Source: Isoetes taiwanensis
Lineage: Eukaryota; Streptophyta; Lycopodiopsida; Isoetales; Isoetaceae
Reading direction: 5' to 3'
DNA: 64,000 bases
NCBI GenBank assembly: GCA_021234155.1
Contig: JAJEKV010000053.1
Span: 5,300,488-5,364,487, forward strand
The translations under genes were made by a program, and so were the position numbers. Below, piece after piece: positions 45,299 through 55,969 of the stretch (its first letter is position 1; the number at the start of each line of letters is the position of its first letter). The notes under the pieces were generated by a model. That model saw only the letters and a program-made list of their open reading frames with translations. It had not been told where the DNA came from and searched no databases.

Positions 45299-46841
45299 TG
45301 TTGAGAAATTTTTTCTCGCCTCACGAGGCGAGAATGGGCATGATTTCTCCCTTCTGTGCTCCCCAAGCCTTCAGCAGAAGCCCCATGAGCAGATGGCCAA
45401 GGTAAGAAACGGGCCCAAATATTTCTTTTGTTGGGCGCCCGTTGAACATTATACAAAATAAAAATAAAACTCAAAGAATTAAACATTATAATCCTTCCCG
45501 ACTACCGAGTCGAGAAGGCACCTTCGATTTCATGCCCTGCAAGGGAGATGGAGATCTGGCTCTTTCAACTGGCGCAGGTGACGAATAAGCCGGCAGAGAT
45601 GGAGAAGGATATGACATTGGCGGAGGTGGAGATCTGGCCCTTTCAATCGGCACAGGAGATGAATGAACAGGAGGTGGCGGAGACTTGGCTCTCTAAATTG
45701 GAGCAGGGGATGACTAAGCAGGTGAGATGGAGAAGAATATGAGATTGGTGGAGGTGAAGATCTGCCCCTTTTCCTTTGTTGCATGGCGCTCACAAAGCGG
45801 CCAATTCAAGCGTCTCCATTCAAACCGATTCAAGCGTCTCCATTCAAGCCGATTCAACCGGCCTTTTTTTGCTTTAGATTGTGATAATCCATGGCAGTGC
45901 TAACATCTGTTCACAAAAATCTCACAGGATTTTCATAATTTCTCGCTGTATTTTTCCATCTTTCTCATTTCAACCTCCTCCAAGCTATGGTGATGACATT
46001 CTGTAGCTCCTTCTGTGCTTCTGGCTATGTATCTCTCAGATTTGGCTCTTTTGATTGGCGCAGGTGATGAGTAAACAGGCGACGGTGGTAGTGGGGATCT
46101 GGCCCTTTCAACCAGAGCTGGAGAAGAATAAACTGGATGGTGGATCTGTCCCTACTCTTTATTCGCATTCTTTTATTTATTTGTGCATGTAAAAATACTA
46201 TCTATCTATCTACCTATCTACCTACCTACTATTCCTTTGTACGTCGGCAGCTTTATCCAAACTTATTGGGTCCTCCTCTGTTGTCTCTGTTGCAAGCATT
46301 TGCTAACTCCTATTTTGGTATCTTTCTCTATCCCGTGCGCGTCTGACTTCCTGCTCTTTTAATGTCTCCTCTTTTTGTCTATGCGATGTATTTCTTTGTG
46401 GAATAATTAATTGTTTCCTTAACTCACAGACAAAATGCATAAAGTACCCACGTTGCTTGAAATCTTGCTTTTACTGACCTCTGAACATAATATATCTGAT
46501 TCCTTTTATTTTCATTCCCATGCAATACAATGCATTTGTTCTGTCACGCAGCTTCCCAAACAACGGGGAAGGGCCACCAGTCTACCGCCCACTCCTCGAA
46601 CTCCCAGTGTTCCCCACGACCGATGGGATTAATCTCCCAGAGACTAATCAGGAAGCCTAGCTTCCTCTTGATTCTTCCCAAAAGAATCGAATGATCCTTT
46701 GCACACAAGAATCAGTGAATTAGCCCTCTGGGATAATTCTGTGGATGCAAGTATGAACCTGGCAAACTATTGCCAGTACTGCAAATCAATGCAAGTAAGG
46801 TCTTTGTATTCCAAATACAAAGCAATGATGTTGCAACGGAA
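45299..46841 (-). mobile_element. chromovirus LTR/leader block 2, left part
   Basis: Homologous to 30263-31990, ending at the TIR-transposon insertion (GCAACGGAA|AACC). It continues at 55254. A perfect palindrome TCTCGCCTC-AC-GAGGCGAGA lies at about 45313-45332; the other two copies have one mismatch in it. Confidence 0.85.
45530..46140 (-). pseudogene. captured extensin-like fragment, copy 2 (shortened)
   Basis: Same proline-rich repeats as copy 1 in the minus-strand frames, but lacking one repeat block (the GATCTGCCCC join at about 45760) and part of the distal end near 46135. Confidence 0.6.
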
Positions 46842-46861
46842 AACCATCATTCAATTAAATT
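46842..46861 (+). repeat. left terminal inverted repeat of the TIR transposon
   Basis: AACCATCATTCAATTAAATT; see the right copy at 55234-55253. The stop codon of the minus-strand gene is only about 180 bp inside. Confidence 0.88.
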
Positions 46862-47041
46862 GGGATTATGTCTTAATTTTGGGACAAATTTCATATTGTA
46901 TGTTTTTTATAGCATATTCAAATTCACACAAACCACCTCAAAAGTATAAAAATGTAATCTCATATTATTTACAAAATAGTCAACATTTCACAATATGGCA
47001 CCATATCATAAAAACGTGATGAAAAAAATTTACATAGTTAT

Positions 47042-48063
47042 TCAACTTTCTTCAAGCAACCCCAATGATATCATAGCCTTTTTCCTAATATCTTGAGGTA
47101 TTGCAATTCTCGCATTTCTAGCTGGAATAGTGTTTGGAGTCCATGAGTACAAAATACTTTCATAGTCTAGCCAAAGATCAGGATCACTCGGATTTCTCCT
47201 CCATCTCTTTGTCCAGCAATCTGAGTACCTTTCTTTATCCGATACGTTGGTCAACTGATGCACTGGACACCACCATTCTACCCGCACATGGTTGAAGTTA
47301 ATATTACCTTCTTCTTTGCAAATATTAGAGATTGTGAACCCCAACCACACTGGATATGTATCTAAATCTGCTGGCTTTACTACCACAAATTGGTGGCATT
47401 CCAAGTCAGTGGAAGGTTCATACGCATCCATGCCTAGAAACTTTGGCCTATTGTTCTTAGGACCAACATAGTGTTTGTCAGAAGGAGGAGGAGCATATTG
47501 CTTATGAATGCTACTAACAGTGTCATCAACATCCTCAGCACCTGCTAAGGTCATCCACCTAGTTTTAGGCAACCATCCTTCTTTCAACTCATCTGAGGAT
47601 GTGTCTATCTCCCCCAACAGGTTAATCACCTTCTTCCAGTAAGCCACCAAGGCACGATTGGTGTCATCTGTATTGGTTTGCCAATGGTTTATATAGTCCT
47701 GGATTCCTTCCTTAGTCAATCCCAATTGCTTCACTTCTTCAGTAGGTTTTAGAGCTTTTGGTTGACCTGGAGATATCATAGGCTTGGCATTCTCATCTCT
47801 ACGCCATATTTCCTCCCCTCCTCTGAGGGTCTCATCTTCCATTGGAAGATTGGAATCCCATCTCTCACCCAAAAAGTGAACTGCAGAGGCTTGGAATGAC
47901 CTTCAAGACCATCCACAAAGCTCTTCCAATCGGGCACTTCTTCTATGAGAGAAGCTATAGGGTTTGGAGTAGTGCATTCATGCAAGATTTCCATTAGCCT
48001 AGGAAAGTTGGTCACTGTCTGCTGCTTCAGTATACAACTATATTTGCCAAATAATGCATCCAT
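47042..48063 (-). CDS. transposon-borne protein with BAH-like C-terminal region
   Basis: Start at 48063 (MDALFGKYSCILKQQ), frame change near 47810-47830 at a GGGG run, then open to the TAA at 47042. Total is about 340 aa. The C-terminal third has LDTYPVWLGFTISNI, VRVEWWCPVHQL, CWTKRWRRNPSD and ESILYSWTP. This PxWLGxV...VxWW...W...SILYSW pattern recalls the BAH/chromo-like tails I associate with transposon proteins of plants and algae; the link is from memory and moderate. One indel would restore a continuous frame. It is transcribed away from the iteron array and is the best candidate transposition-related gene of this element. Confidence 0.55.
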
Positions 48064-48079
48064 ATCCTCATGGGTTTAG

Positions 48080-48397
48080 GGTTTTAGGCGTGCTTTCAAA
48101 TCAAACTAATTCACGCCCGGCGTGCTTTCAAATTAAACCAATTCACGCCAGGCGGGAATTGGTCTGATTTGAAAGCACGCCTGGCGTGAATGCAATTGAT
48201 TTGAAAGCACGCCTGGCGTGAATTGTTTCGATTTAAAAGCACACCTGGCGTGAATTGGTTTGAACTGAAAGCACGCCTGGCGTGAATTCAATTGATTTGA
48301 AAGCACGCCTGGCGTGAATTGCATTAGTAACTTAATTCATTTCATGCCAGGCGTGATTTTTCTGTTGATCAATTCTATTCAAATCGCGCCCGGCGTG
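48080..48397. repeat. 32-bp-periodic array of CACGCCWGGCGTG palindromes (iterons)
   Basis: The 13-bp palindrome CACGCC(T/A/C)GGCGTG or a one-to-two-base variant begins at 48112, 48144, 48176, 48208, 48240, 48272 and 48304, exactly 32 bp apart. A half-site is in phase at 48080, and two more sites lie at 48343 and 48385. The spacers (AATT...GATTTGAAAG) are also similar; the first two units are in inverted orientation relative to the rest. The array separates the minus-strand gene from plus-strand ORFs, so it could be a shared promoter/operator or transposase-binding region. Confidence 0.9.
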
Positions 48398-48449
48398 TTT
48401 CTATTCTATGATACTGATTCAATGTCTGTACTATTGCATTCCATACGTG

Positions 48450-49370
48450 GAGCAACTGTGTCACGCCCGTCAACAGTGGGTGGAATATGGCTGCCCATTA
48501 CCCACCAGACAGGGCGGGTCAAAGACTCAAAGTCTGAGGCATTCAAGCTGCTGGAGCCGGACTCGCCGCACAATTATACAGAGAAGAAGAAGACCGCAAG
48601 AAAATCAAAGAAAAAGATGGTGATGACATTGCGCATCCTTCGAAAACTCATCTAACAGTCGGACCCAAATGTGCTCGTAGATTGTCTTTGTAAGGAGGCA
48701 AGATGGCAAAAGTGGAATGAATGCGGGACGCTTTATGCACAAGGGAAGCCGCCAGATACTATGGGTAGGGTGCCTCCCGTTGATGTAAGCATCTTTGACT
48801 TGAATGTGAGAGATGAGAAAGACTCAGGGGCTAGACGATTAATCGAGACCATTTGGGTTTTAGACCAAAGCTTAAAGAAGGAAGTCTTATACAAGAAGAG
48901 TGCTTTCACTAAGGATAGGATGTCCTTCGCTGAGTGCCGCAACCATGTGAAGGATGTACACGATAAATGAAGTCACCGTAGGAGCCGAAGTTACAAAGGC
49001 TATCTGGGGATGTGGCATTATCGAAATTGGATTGTCGGACAAATACAAGGTCAAGAATGATGACATCAAGAAGTTTGTATTCGGGTCAAAGGACTTCCTA
49101 AAGAATTGGAAGGCTAAAATGCAAAACATAAGGAGACTCTACCCCTAAGGTAATGACCGAAGTTGAAAAGAAAAGTGGCCCTTGTGAAGAAGATTATCGG
49201 AGAAGAAGACACCGCCCAATATTCGGGCCCATTGGGTACAAAGGTCTCTTTGTCGTAATCAACTTTGCCTTAAAAATATATCACTCTTTGTGTTGGACAA
49301 ATAGGTGGGAGAGGAGATATGGGCATGAACCGTATGAGGACTACAAGCCTTCTTTACCATTTGTATAGGA
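48450..49370 (+). pseudogene. unknown plus-strand gene of the TIR transposon
   Basis: Consecutive frames: about 48430-48655 (EAFKLLEPDSPHNYTEKKKT), 48671-48970 (VDVSIFDLNVRDEKDSGARR, SLKKEVLYKKSAFTKDRMS) and 48954-49148 (VTVGAEVTKAIWGCGIIEIG), then 49153-49368. They run divergently from the 48.06-kb gene across the iteron array. Stops and shifts break it. The region after 49150 almost lacks CAG/CTG trinucleotides, so some breaks may be sequence error. No domain recognised. Confidence 0.4.
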
Positions 49371-50280
49371 TTGACAACCGAGAGGTCCTTCACCATTGTC
49401 ATGGGTTGTCCTTCCCGTGAGTCACATCTCGCATGCATTATCCGGCCGCTTCATGATCCGAGTGCCTCAAAGTTATTAGGAGGGATGTCTAATATATGAT
49501 GTTAAGGATAATGAGTCGCGAGTAATGTAACGGAAGATGGCACATGTGATCTTTATTATGATAGCCATGTCCGCCGACGAGGAATATGATATTGCTAAGG
49601 CCAAGGGTGACAATAGCACGAGACAAAGGCATGGCGCCCAATTCAAAAGTGGACTATGGTTCCGTGAGGGAACTAGTAATCCGTGATCCCGATAAGAAAA
49701 GCAATGACGAGGTGGTCGCTAAACCGGTTTGCTCAAAGTAATGTGATGAAGGTGAACTTGGGGAATATCTCCGCCTCCCTTGCGGGTGATGCAAGCAATA
49801 ATAGAGTAGATTCACAAAGTTAACAAGGATCTAATTGATAGGGCAACCGAAAAGTGAAGGGGCCATTGGTAACCCAGCGACTCTAGTGATTCACTGTGTT
49901 TGCCAAATGAATACTAAAATAATGTCGGGCCAGAAGGACGTAGAGGAACTAATAGAAAATAACAATTCTAACAAATGTAAGAGCACGGAGATTAAGGGTG
50001 GCTTAAGGGGAGAATGACGTCGACGACGGCAAAATAAACCGAAGATGATAGGTATGGCCTTGCAGATATTTAAATCGCGCCACGCGTTATTTAATTTATA
50101 TTACCTTTGAATTAAATCGCCAAGCGTGCTTTTGATTATTTTTCGTTGTCAACTAAATCACCGAAAGTGATTTGGTTAAGACTAACTCAAATCACGCTGG
50201 CGCTGGCTTTTGTATTGTTTGTGTGATCATATATTGTCAATTGATACATGTTTGATGTTTCATTTTGCATTGCGTTTCTA
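49371..50280. other. unassigned interior of the TIR transposon
   Basis: No continuous ORF. The 420 bases 49381-49800 contain no CAG or CTG but many CCG/CGG. Degenerate copies of the iteron motif occur at about 50075, 50117 and 50191 (CGCGCCACGCG, CGCCAAGCGTG, CACGCTGGCG). Confidence 0.5.
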
Positions 50281-50874
50281 AGAAGGTTGTGGTGTTCGAC
50301 CTAAACGGAGTCCTTTGCAAGACTTTTCCAAAAAAAAATAAAGTGGCTAGAGATCGGGTTTCATCGACACCAAGAGAATCAAACACCAAGTGGATCTATT
50401 CGGCCGCACTTGAAGGAGATGTTAGATGAGGCATTCAAGTTATTTCGAAGTTGGTATTTGGTCATCCATGGAACTAAGGAACATCAAGGATACTTTGGAG
50501 GCACCGGGGAAATGCGAGACATTGGTTGACCTTTTGGGATCAGAACAAATGTGTGAAGTTCACTAATCCCAAGGATCCAACAGGCAAGCCTATCTTCATC
50601 AAACACTTGAGTAATATGATGGACGAACTTGGTATCGAGGATAAGGATGATATAATCATCGTGGATGATGATGCTCTCAAATGCTTCTACAATAAACACA
50701 AAGCCCCGAATCCACCATCTTACGATCCAAAAAACTTTTTGCATGATGATTTTTCTCGTGAAGTTTGTGTCTATTATGAATAATTTGGCTATGGGGATGA
50801 CGGTCGGTGAAATGTTAGATTCATACCCAGAACTGGATAGAACGGCTGACATGGAACCACACCTTGTTAAATAC
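50281..50874 (+). pseudogene. FCP1/NLI-interacting-factor-like (HAD) phosphatase, captured and split
   Basis: KKVVVFDLNGVLCKTF (about 50284-50330) is a HAD motif I. After a damaged middle come TFWDQNKCVKFTNP, KPIFIKHLSNM, ELGIEDKDDIIIVDDDALKC (motif IV, paired Asp), APNPPSYDP and, in a shifted frame, MEPHLVKY. The order matches the FCP1/SCP small CTD-phosphatase fold. Motif I has Asn at the usual second Asp. The last codons lie beyond the LINE, at 54919-54945, in the frame set by the target duplication. It is inside a DNA transposon, so gene capture is the likely origin. Confidence 0.65.
50861..50874 (+). repeat. LINE target-site duplication, left copy
   Basis: ACCTTGTTAAATAC, identical to 54905-54918. 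Confidence 0.9.
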
Positions 50875-51059
50875 CCCTTGCCAGTTACCCAACAAAATAA
50901 TGGGGGGGGTAGAGCAGAGAGGAGGCTCTCCCTCACCAAGTGCTGAACAAAACAATGGAAGGGTGGAACAGAGAGGAGGCTCCCCCTTGCCAATTTCCAG
51001 GACGCGGTGGGCTGACCTCCCTTCAGAACCATGCGAGATGGACATGGTTGATGCTGGCT

Positions 51060-51830
51060 CTATTGGTATGGAGGTGGAACATAATATTTTGGCCACATGA
51101 ACCTATTGTCTTGGAATTGAGGGGAGTGGCTTCTTCCCCAAGTAAAAGAAGCGGGTTGTCTCTTTACCTGTCTAAGTTTTCTACGACCTTTTGTTGCCTT
51201 CAAGAGCATAAATGCCGCCGAGGTGATGTACATAAAGTAGCTAATGTATTTGGACATGACTATAATGTCTTGGTGTCTTCACTGATGCATCTAAGGTGTG
51301 TGTGCTTACAAGTGGAAGTCTCTCGTGGATGTCACTTTTACTCAAATAGATAGGTTCGAGCGATGGATAATAATCAAATGGAAAGATAAGGGCCGTGAAT
51401 GGGGTTTGATAAATGTATATGCTCATAATAGACCTCGCCATTCAGTGGTGCTTTGTGGGCAACTCGAGGAGTAAAGTTCTTCGCCTTTGGGCGTAATGTT
51501 GCATGGTTGCTCGTGGGGACTTTAATATGGTCGAATTTGGAAAGAGATAGAAGTGGTTGCGGCTCAAGTGGTGCAAGGATTCGAAGCGAGAACAATGGCT
51601 ACGCCTTTTACATGATGGTCACTTTATAGAGATTGATGGTGATCAGTCCTTTACGTGGTGTAATGGTTGGATGAGAGTCGGCAGAGCTTATGCAAGGCAT
51701 GATAGAGGATACTTTAATACTTGTGCAAAGCTTCGGCTTAGCGGATTTTCGCCGCCAAATCTTCCTCGATGGCTCCGCGGTCCGATCATAATCCACAACT
51801 CCTAACTAATGATGTGGTTAATTGTCATCG
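51060..51830 (+). pseudogene. LINE ORF2 endonuclease domain
   Basis: APE-type endonuclease relic: LSLYLSKFSTTFCCLQEHK near the start, a middle region in shifted frames, then WLRLLHDGHFIEIDGDQSF, TWCNG and SDHNPQLL (the SDH catalytic motif) at the end. Confidence 0.7.
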
Positions 51831-52499
51831 CCCCTACCGTGACCTACTTTTAAGCTTAATTGCAAGTACTTGGAGGATGATGAGTTCAAACTTGGTCAGT
51901 AGTCGGGCTTGGTCTCTCGCCTTCTCACCTCAGAGGGGCATGTCCGGGGTTGTCGCAAAGATTGTCCGCAGATGAAGTCATTTGCAAAAGAATATGGGAG
52001 AGTCGAGTCGCTGAAGCTAGAGGACTATTGACCGCATTGTACCTGTGAATTAGAAGTACTCCGCCGTGGGCCATACTAGTGGAGTCCGTAAAAGGAGTTA
52101 TTATTTCAGATCAAGGCTATGGACCTGTAAAAGTTATCGGGCCAAGGTGAAGGCGTGGTTGCAAGTGGTTCAAGGACGGAGATAGATGCACCCCGGTTCT
52201 TTTTTAAGGCCCCTCAGAAGAAGAAGGAAACTCGCCACTTCTATACATTCTTTGGTGTTGCCGTGATGGCACTCATATCTCCGATCCGTGAATCTTAAGC
52301 AAGATCTTCATCATCACTTTTCTTCATTCTTTGCACGACACTCATTGCCCTTTCGTAAGGACATGCAATTGGCCATGTGTGACTAAGGTGCCTCGTGATT
52401 GTTTCGAAGAGCAGAGGTTGCTTCTTGAGTCCAATATCGCGGAAGGAGGACTTAAAAGCACTGTGTGGCTCTCTTAAAAAGGGACAAATGCCCCGGTCT

Positions 52500-54782
52500 T
52501 GATGGCTTTCCTATTGAATTCTTTTCGTAAAATGTTGGGACCGGGTTGGAGGATGACATATATGATGCCTTTTGTGAGTTTCAGAGATTTAGGAGCCTTG
52601 ATAAGATTTTGAATACAAAGTTGTATCTCTCATTCCAAAGAGCAAGGAACCCAAGACTATTTCTGATTGGCTACCTATTACATTGTTTTCTCTCAGTGTA
52701 CAAGATCTTTGCTAAGACATTGGCGTAAAGAGTCCGAGACATCTTGGCCGATGCTATCTCACAACACAAACTGGTTTTTCCCTCGCCGTTGTATTCTCAA
52801 CAACGGGCTGCCGTGATATGAAGGAATATATTGGGCCGGTTACATGTGGTCATAGAGCAAAGTGTATCTTAAGCTTGATTTTGCTAAAGCTTACGATAGT
52901 GTTGATTGGGGTTTCTTGGAGAAGTGTCTTCTTGCACTTGGGTTTGGGGAGTCATTCACAAGGAATGTCATGAAGCTCCATACATCAGCCGTGATCATCC
53001 GCCCTTTCCGTATGCGAGCCATCTGATATTTTTGTAGTGGGTAGAGGAATTCGGCAAGGCTGTCCCTTAGCACCCTTGCTTTTCACAATTGTGGCAGAAT
53101 TATTATCCCATCTCTTCTCCGTGGCTACCCAAGATGGCATTATTCAAGGCCTCCCAATGGACGATGGTTCTCAAGAGGTATGTAATCAATATGCCGATGA
53201 CACTTTTTTTGTTCCTAATTGCCGAGGTCGACAATCTTCGTAATGCTAAGCTATTATTAGACACATTCTCCTTAGCATCGTGGAGTTCTTGTAGGGTGGC
53301 AAAAATGTACAACTTTTGGACATTGGACAGTCCCATTCCTTCCTCAGATTTTGGACTATCCATGGAAGATTCTTCGCATGGCAATACCACAAAGTTGCTT
53401 GGTATCCCAGCTTGGAATTCACGCTCTCGCCTGATGCTTGGGATGAAATCATTAGTGGGTTGCAAAAGCATTTGTTTTGGTGTAATACAACTAAACGGGC
53501 CCATGCCCGGTAGAATCACTGTGGCTAAATGTGTTCTTAGTAATACTCATGTCTATATGGTGTCTGCTCTATTAGAATGCATTAGACCTAAGGCAGCTGG
53601 TGGTCTTGGTATGTTGGATTTTCACCTCCAAAGCAAGGTGATGATATCAAAGTTTATTTGGAGGAGTTTCATTGGTAAGGATGACTCTCTGGCGGCCCGA
53701 GGTTGTTGGTGCAATCAATTCAAAGATTGTCTCCCATTTATCAGAGGCCACCATTAAGCCCCTCCTTCCTTGGGCTTTGTTTTATCATATGCATCCGTAT
53801 CCTAATGCTTCTCCCTTTCTAAAGGGGTTGTTTGCTGCTTGGGACACTGTCAGGTCTCTTTTCCATATTAATCCTGAGGCATGTCTTCAATTGTCCACTC
53901 CATGCTGGTGGATTCCTTTGCGTGACACCTGAGAATGTGCCTCTAAGTGTGGTTGTTCATCCAAAGACACAACGACGATGGATAGCAGCTGGTATAAGTA
54001 CTATTGCAGCTTGGTATGAGTCTGGTCATCTCATGTCATGGGAAGCATTTAGAACAAAGTTCTTGTTGTACGATGGGACAGAGTAACTGGAATCATATTG
54101 CCGCATTGTTGCCACAGTGATTCCTCGGGTCCACTGATTGAGGTAGTCGTGATGGGGTTGCCATCAGGATATCCATCCAGGCGCTTTGTGTCTTCAGATA
54201 TAAATTACTTTTTGCATTCGAAATCCTCCCTCCATCTAATAGGTGGCATCTTCGTGTCCCTCACCACAATGGAAAAATGTTTGATATGGGTATGGGATAA
54301 GTCGCTTCATCCCAAAGTAGTAGTTTTGTGGTGGCAAGTGATTCATAGATGCCTCGTGAGTCAACGGGTTGGTCCATAAAATGGATAATCGGATTTTAGA
54401 GCTCATCCTTTATGCCCGCAAAGGTTGAGAGTATTGAGCATTGTTTTTCTTGTGTGAGCGGCCGGCAAGTAGCATGGTCTTGGTTGTTGACCCTATTTGG
54501 CACGTTTCTCGATCTAGCCAAAGAAATTTTGCTTGCTATCTATCCCGATGCTTGGCCCAAACTACTTTAAACGAAGCTTTTCATCTCGCATGTGGTCGGC
54601 TTTTTATGGTCAATCCGAAGAGAAGGAGGTTGTTTATCTTTAAGGATGTAGATACTGCAGATGAGATTGTTCCTCAGTGGGCGCAAAATAAAATTGTTAT
54701 GGCTTACAATTGTTCTTCTCTTGATCAAGAGAAGAAAGTACTGATCTGGCATACTTACCTTCAGATTCATTCTTTTGCATAG
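52500..54782 (+). pseudogene. LINE ORF2 reverse transcriptase and C-terminal region
   Basis: The RT fingers/palm starts near 52520 (GFPIEFF). LDFAKAYDSVDWGF is at about 52870-52925, GIRQGCPLAPLLFTIVAEL at 53043-53105 and QYADDTFF at about 53189-53212. Downstream are a zinc-region-like and helical C-terminal region (ISKFIWRSFIGKDD, KTQRRWIAAGIS). Frames change repeatedly. Confidence 0.8.
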
Positions 54783-54904
54783 GCATGTGGTTGTGCTCAG
54801 TTGGATCGGTTTGTCCACTGGGGTTATAATCCTGTCTTTGCATTTTATGTTGCTCTAGTTCTTACTTGGTGAATAAAGCTTGTCGTCCTTCAAAAAAAAA
54901 AAAA

Positions 54905-55233
54905 ACCTTGTTAAATACGTGGAAAAATATAGATTGATCCCTTAATGTTTTATTGGAATATATGATATTTTTGTATGATATTTGTGCCATGTATCGATAA
55001 TTTCGAGTTTGCAATTGCCTCGCAAATAATGCAATCTGTTATTATGAAACCTAATATTTTCATCTAAATGTTGTTCAATTTTGGTCTCATCTATCTTAGC
55101 AACTTCCTCTTCATTTTTGCATATTTCAATTCGCATATGAAACGTCACACGTGAATCACAACCTTATGTTATTTATCAAGTCCAAAAAAAAAGATTAAAA
55201 AAAAAACAAAAACCCCCCAAAAGACAACAGCAC
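54905..55233. other. right interior of the TIR transposon
   Basis: Contains the second LINE TSD (54905-54918), the end of the phosphatase-like gene and AT-rich DNA with an A-run and C-run before the right TIR. No further gene. Confidence 0.6.
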
Positions 55234-55253
55234 AATTTAATTGGATGATGGTT
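55234..55253 (-). repeat. right terminal inverted repeat of the TIR transposon
   Basis: AATTTAATTGGATGATGGTT; inverted match to 46842-46861 with one mismatch. Confidence 0.88.
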
Positions 55254-55924
55254 GGAATCCAACTTCAAAACTTGCAAGCATTACAAGCAAGAACAACGTG
55301 ATTCCTTCTAGCTCTTAAGAACATCACCCAGTGATGTAGCCAAGAACCAGAATCAGGCCCTAACAGGTCGGATTTGAGCTGTAAGGCTTCAGATCAACAA
55401 AGGAAATTCAGCCTACACAAGAACAGCAGAGATTACAAGCTTTGGTAATTCGTGGGTCTATCAAAAGCACCCGTTTTGGCTTTAAATAGGACCAATTTGT
55501 GCTCTAGCATGCACAAACTATCAATTTCGATCACATCCAGGTGTCAATCATGCCCTGGCATGTAATCCAAGAGAGGAATCCGGCCTGCTGCAGTTCGTCC
55601 ACCCTTGTATCAGAAAGGCATTCGAACTTTTCCAAGCTAATTCCCTATTGGCCCATTCAAACCAATAATAACGTGCCATGTGGCCTCCTTTAACATTAAT
55701 ATTAATGTTACAAGGAACCATAGCTAATGTTTTATTGATAACATTAAATGTTGTGCCCCTAGGGCAAACTTTGCTAGCCCCGGAACGTCCCCATAGCCCG
55801 ATTACGAGCTTATGGTCCGCTGCATAGCCACTATGCCCCCGGCATGCTATCGACGGTACCCCCGTGCTCATGGATATCCGTCATGAGTCCGTAAAAACGG
55901 CCACCTCTGGAAGCACCTGTAACA
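55254..55924 (-). mobile_element. chromovirus LTR/leader block 2, right part
   Basis: Matches 31990-32661 and ends TGTAACA, followed by the polypurine tract (plus-strand ATTCCTCCCTCCTCT). Contains the TTAACATTAATATTAATGTTA palindrome (about 55691-55711), conserved in all copies. Confidence 0.88.
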
Positions 55925-55969
55925 ATTCCTCCCTCCTCTAAGACCTTGTCCTCAAGGTATTTTAATTAG

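Larger units (their letters stand above)
50875..54904 (+). mobile_element. L1-type LINE, 4.0 kb, with poly(A) and 14-bp TSD
   Basis: Bounded by ACCTTGTTAAATAC on both sides and ending in a run of 14 A (54892-54905). Plus-strand translation gives an endonuclease start (KRSGLSLYLSKFSTTFCCLQ, EHK), the EN end (DGDQSFTWCNG, SDHNPQ), RT (LDFAKAYDSVDWGFLEKCLL, RQGCPLAPLLFTIVAE, QYADDTFF) and a long C-terminal region to about 54780. The order EN-RT and the poly(A) tail are L1-like. It has many frameshifts and no intact ORF. The 5' end may be truncated; no ORF1 is seen. Confidence 0.88.
46842..55253. mobile_element. 8.4-kb TIR DNA transposon nested in the LTR
   Basis: The left end AACCATCATTCAATTAAATT (46842-46861) and right end AATTTAATTGGATGATGGTT (55234-55253) are inverted repeats with one mismatch over 20 bp, and weaker pairing continues for about 13 more (GGGATTATGTCTT / rc GTGCTGTTGTCTT). 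GGAA flanks both sides (46838-46841, 55254-55257), a probable 4-bp target duplication. Intact LTR copies (31990, 61995) read straight across the site. It contains a divergent gene pair around an iteron array, a phosphatase-like gene and a LINE. Superfamily is not assigned. Confidence 0.85.

Noticed and set aside
48080-48397. CRISPR-like array because of the regular 32-bp spacing
   Set aside because: The spacers are themselves similar rather than unique, the repeat is a 13-bp palindrome, there are no cas genes and the context is a plant transposon.
46842-55253. Calling the element CACTA, hAT or Mutator
   Set aside because: The ends are not CACTA, the flank repeat is 4 bp rather than 3, 8 or 9 bp, and no diagnostic transposase motif was seen.
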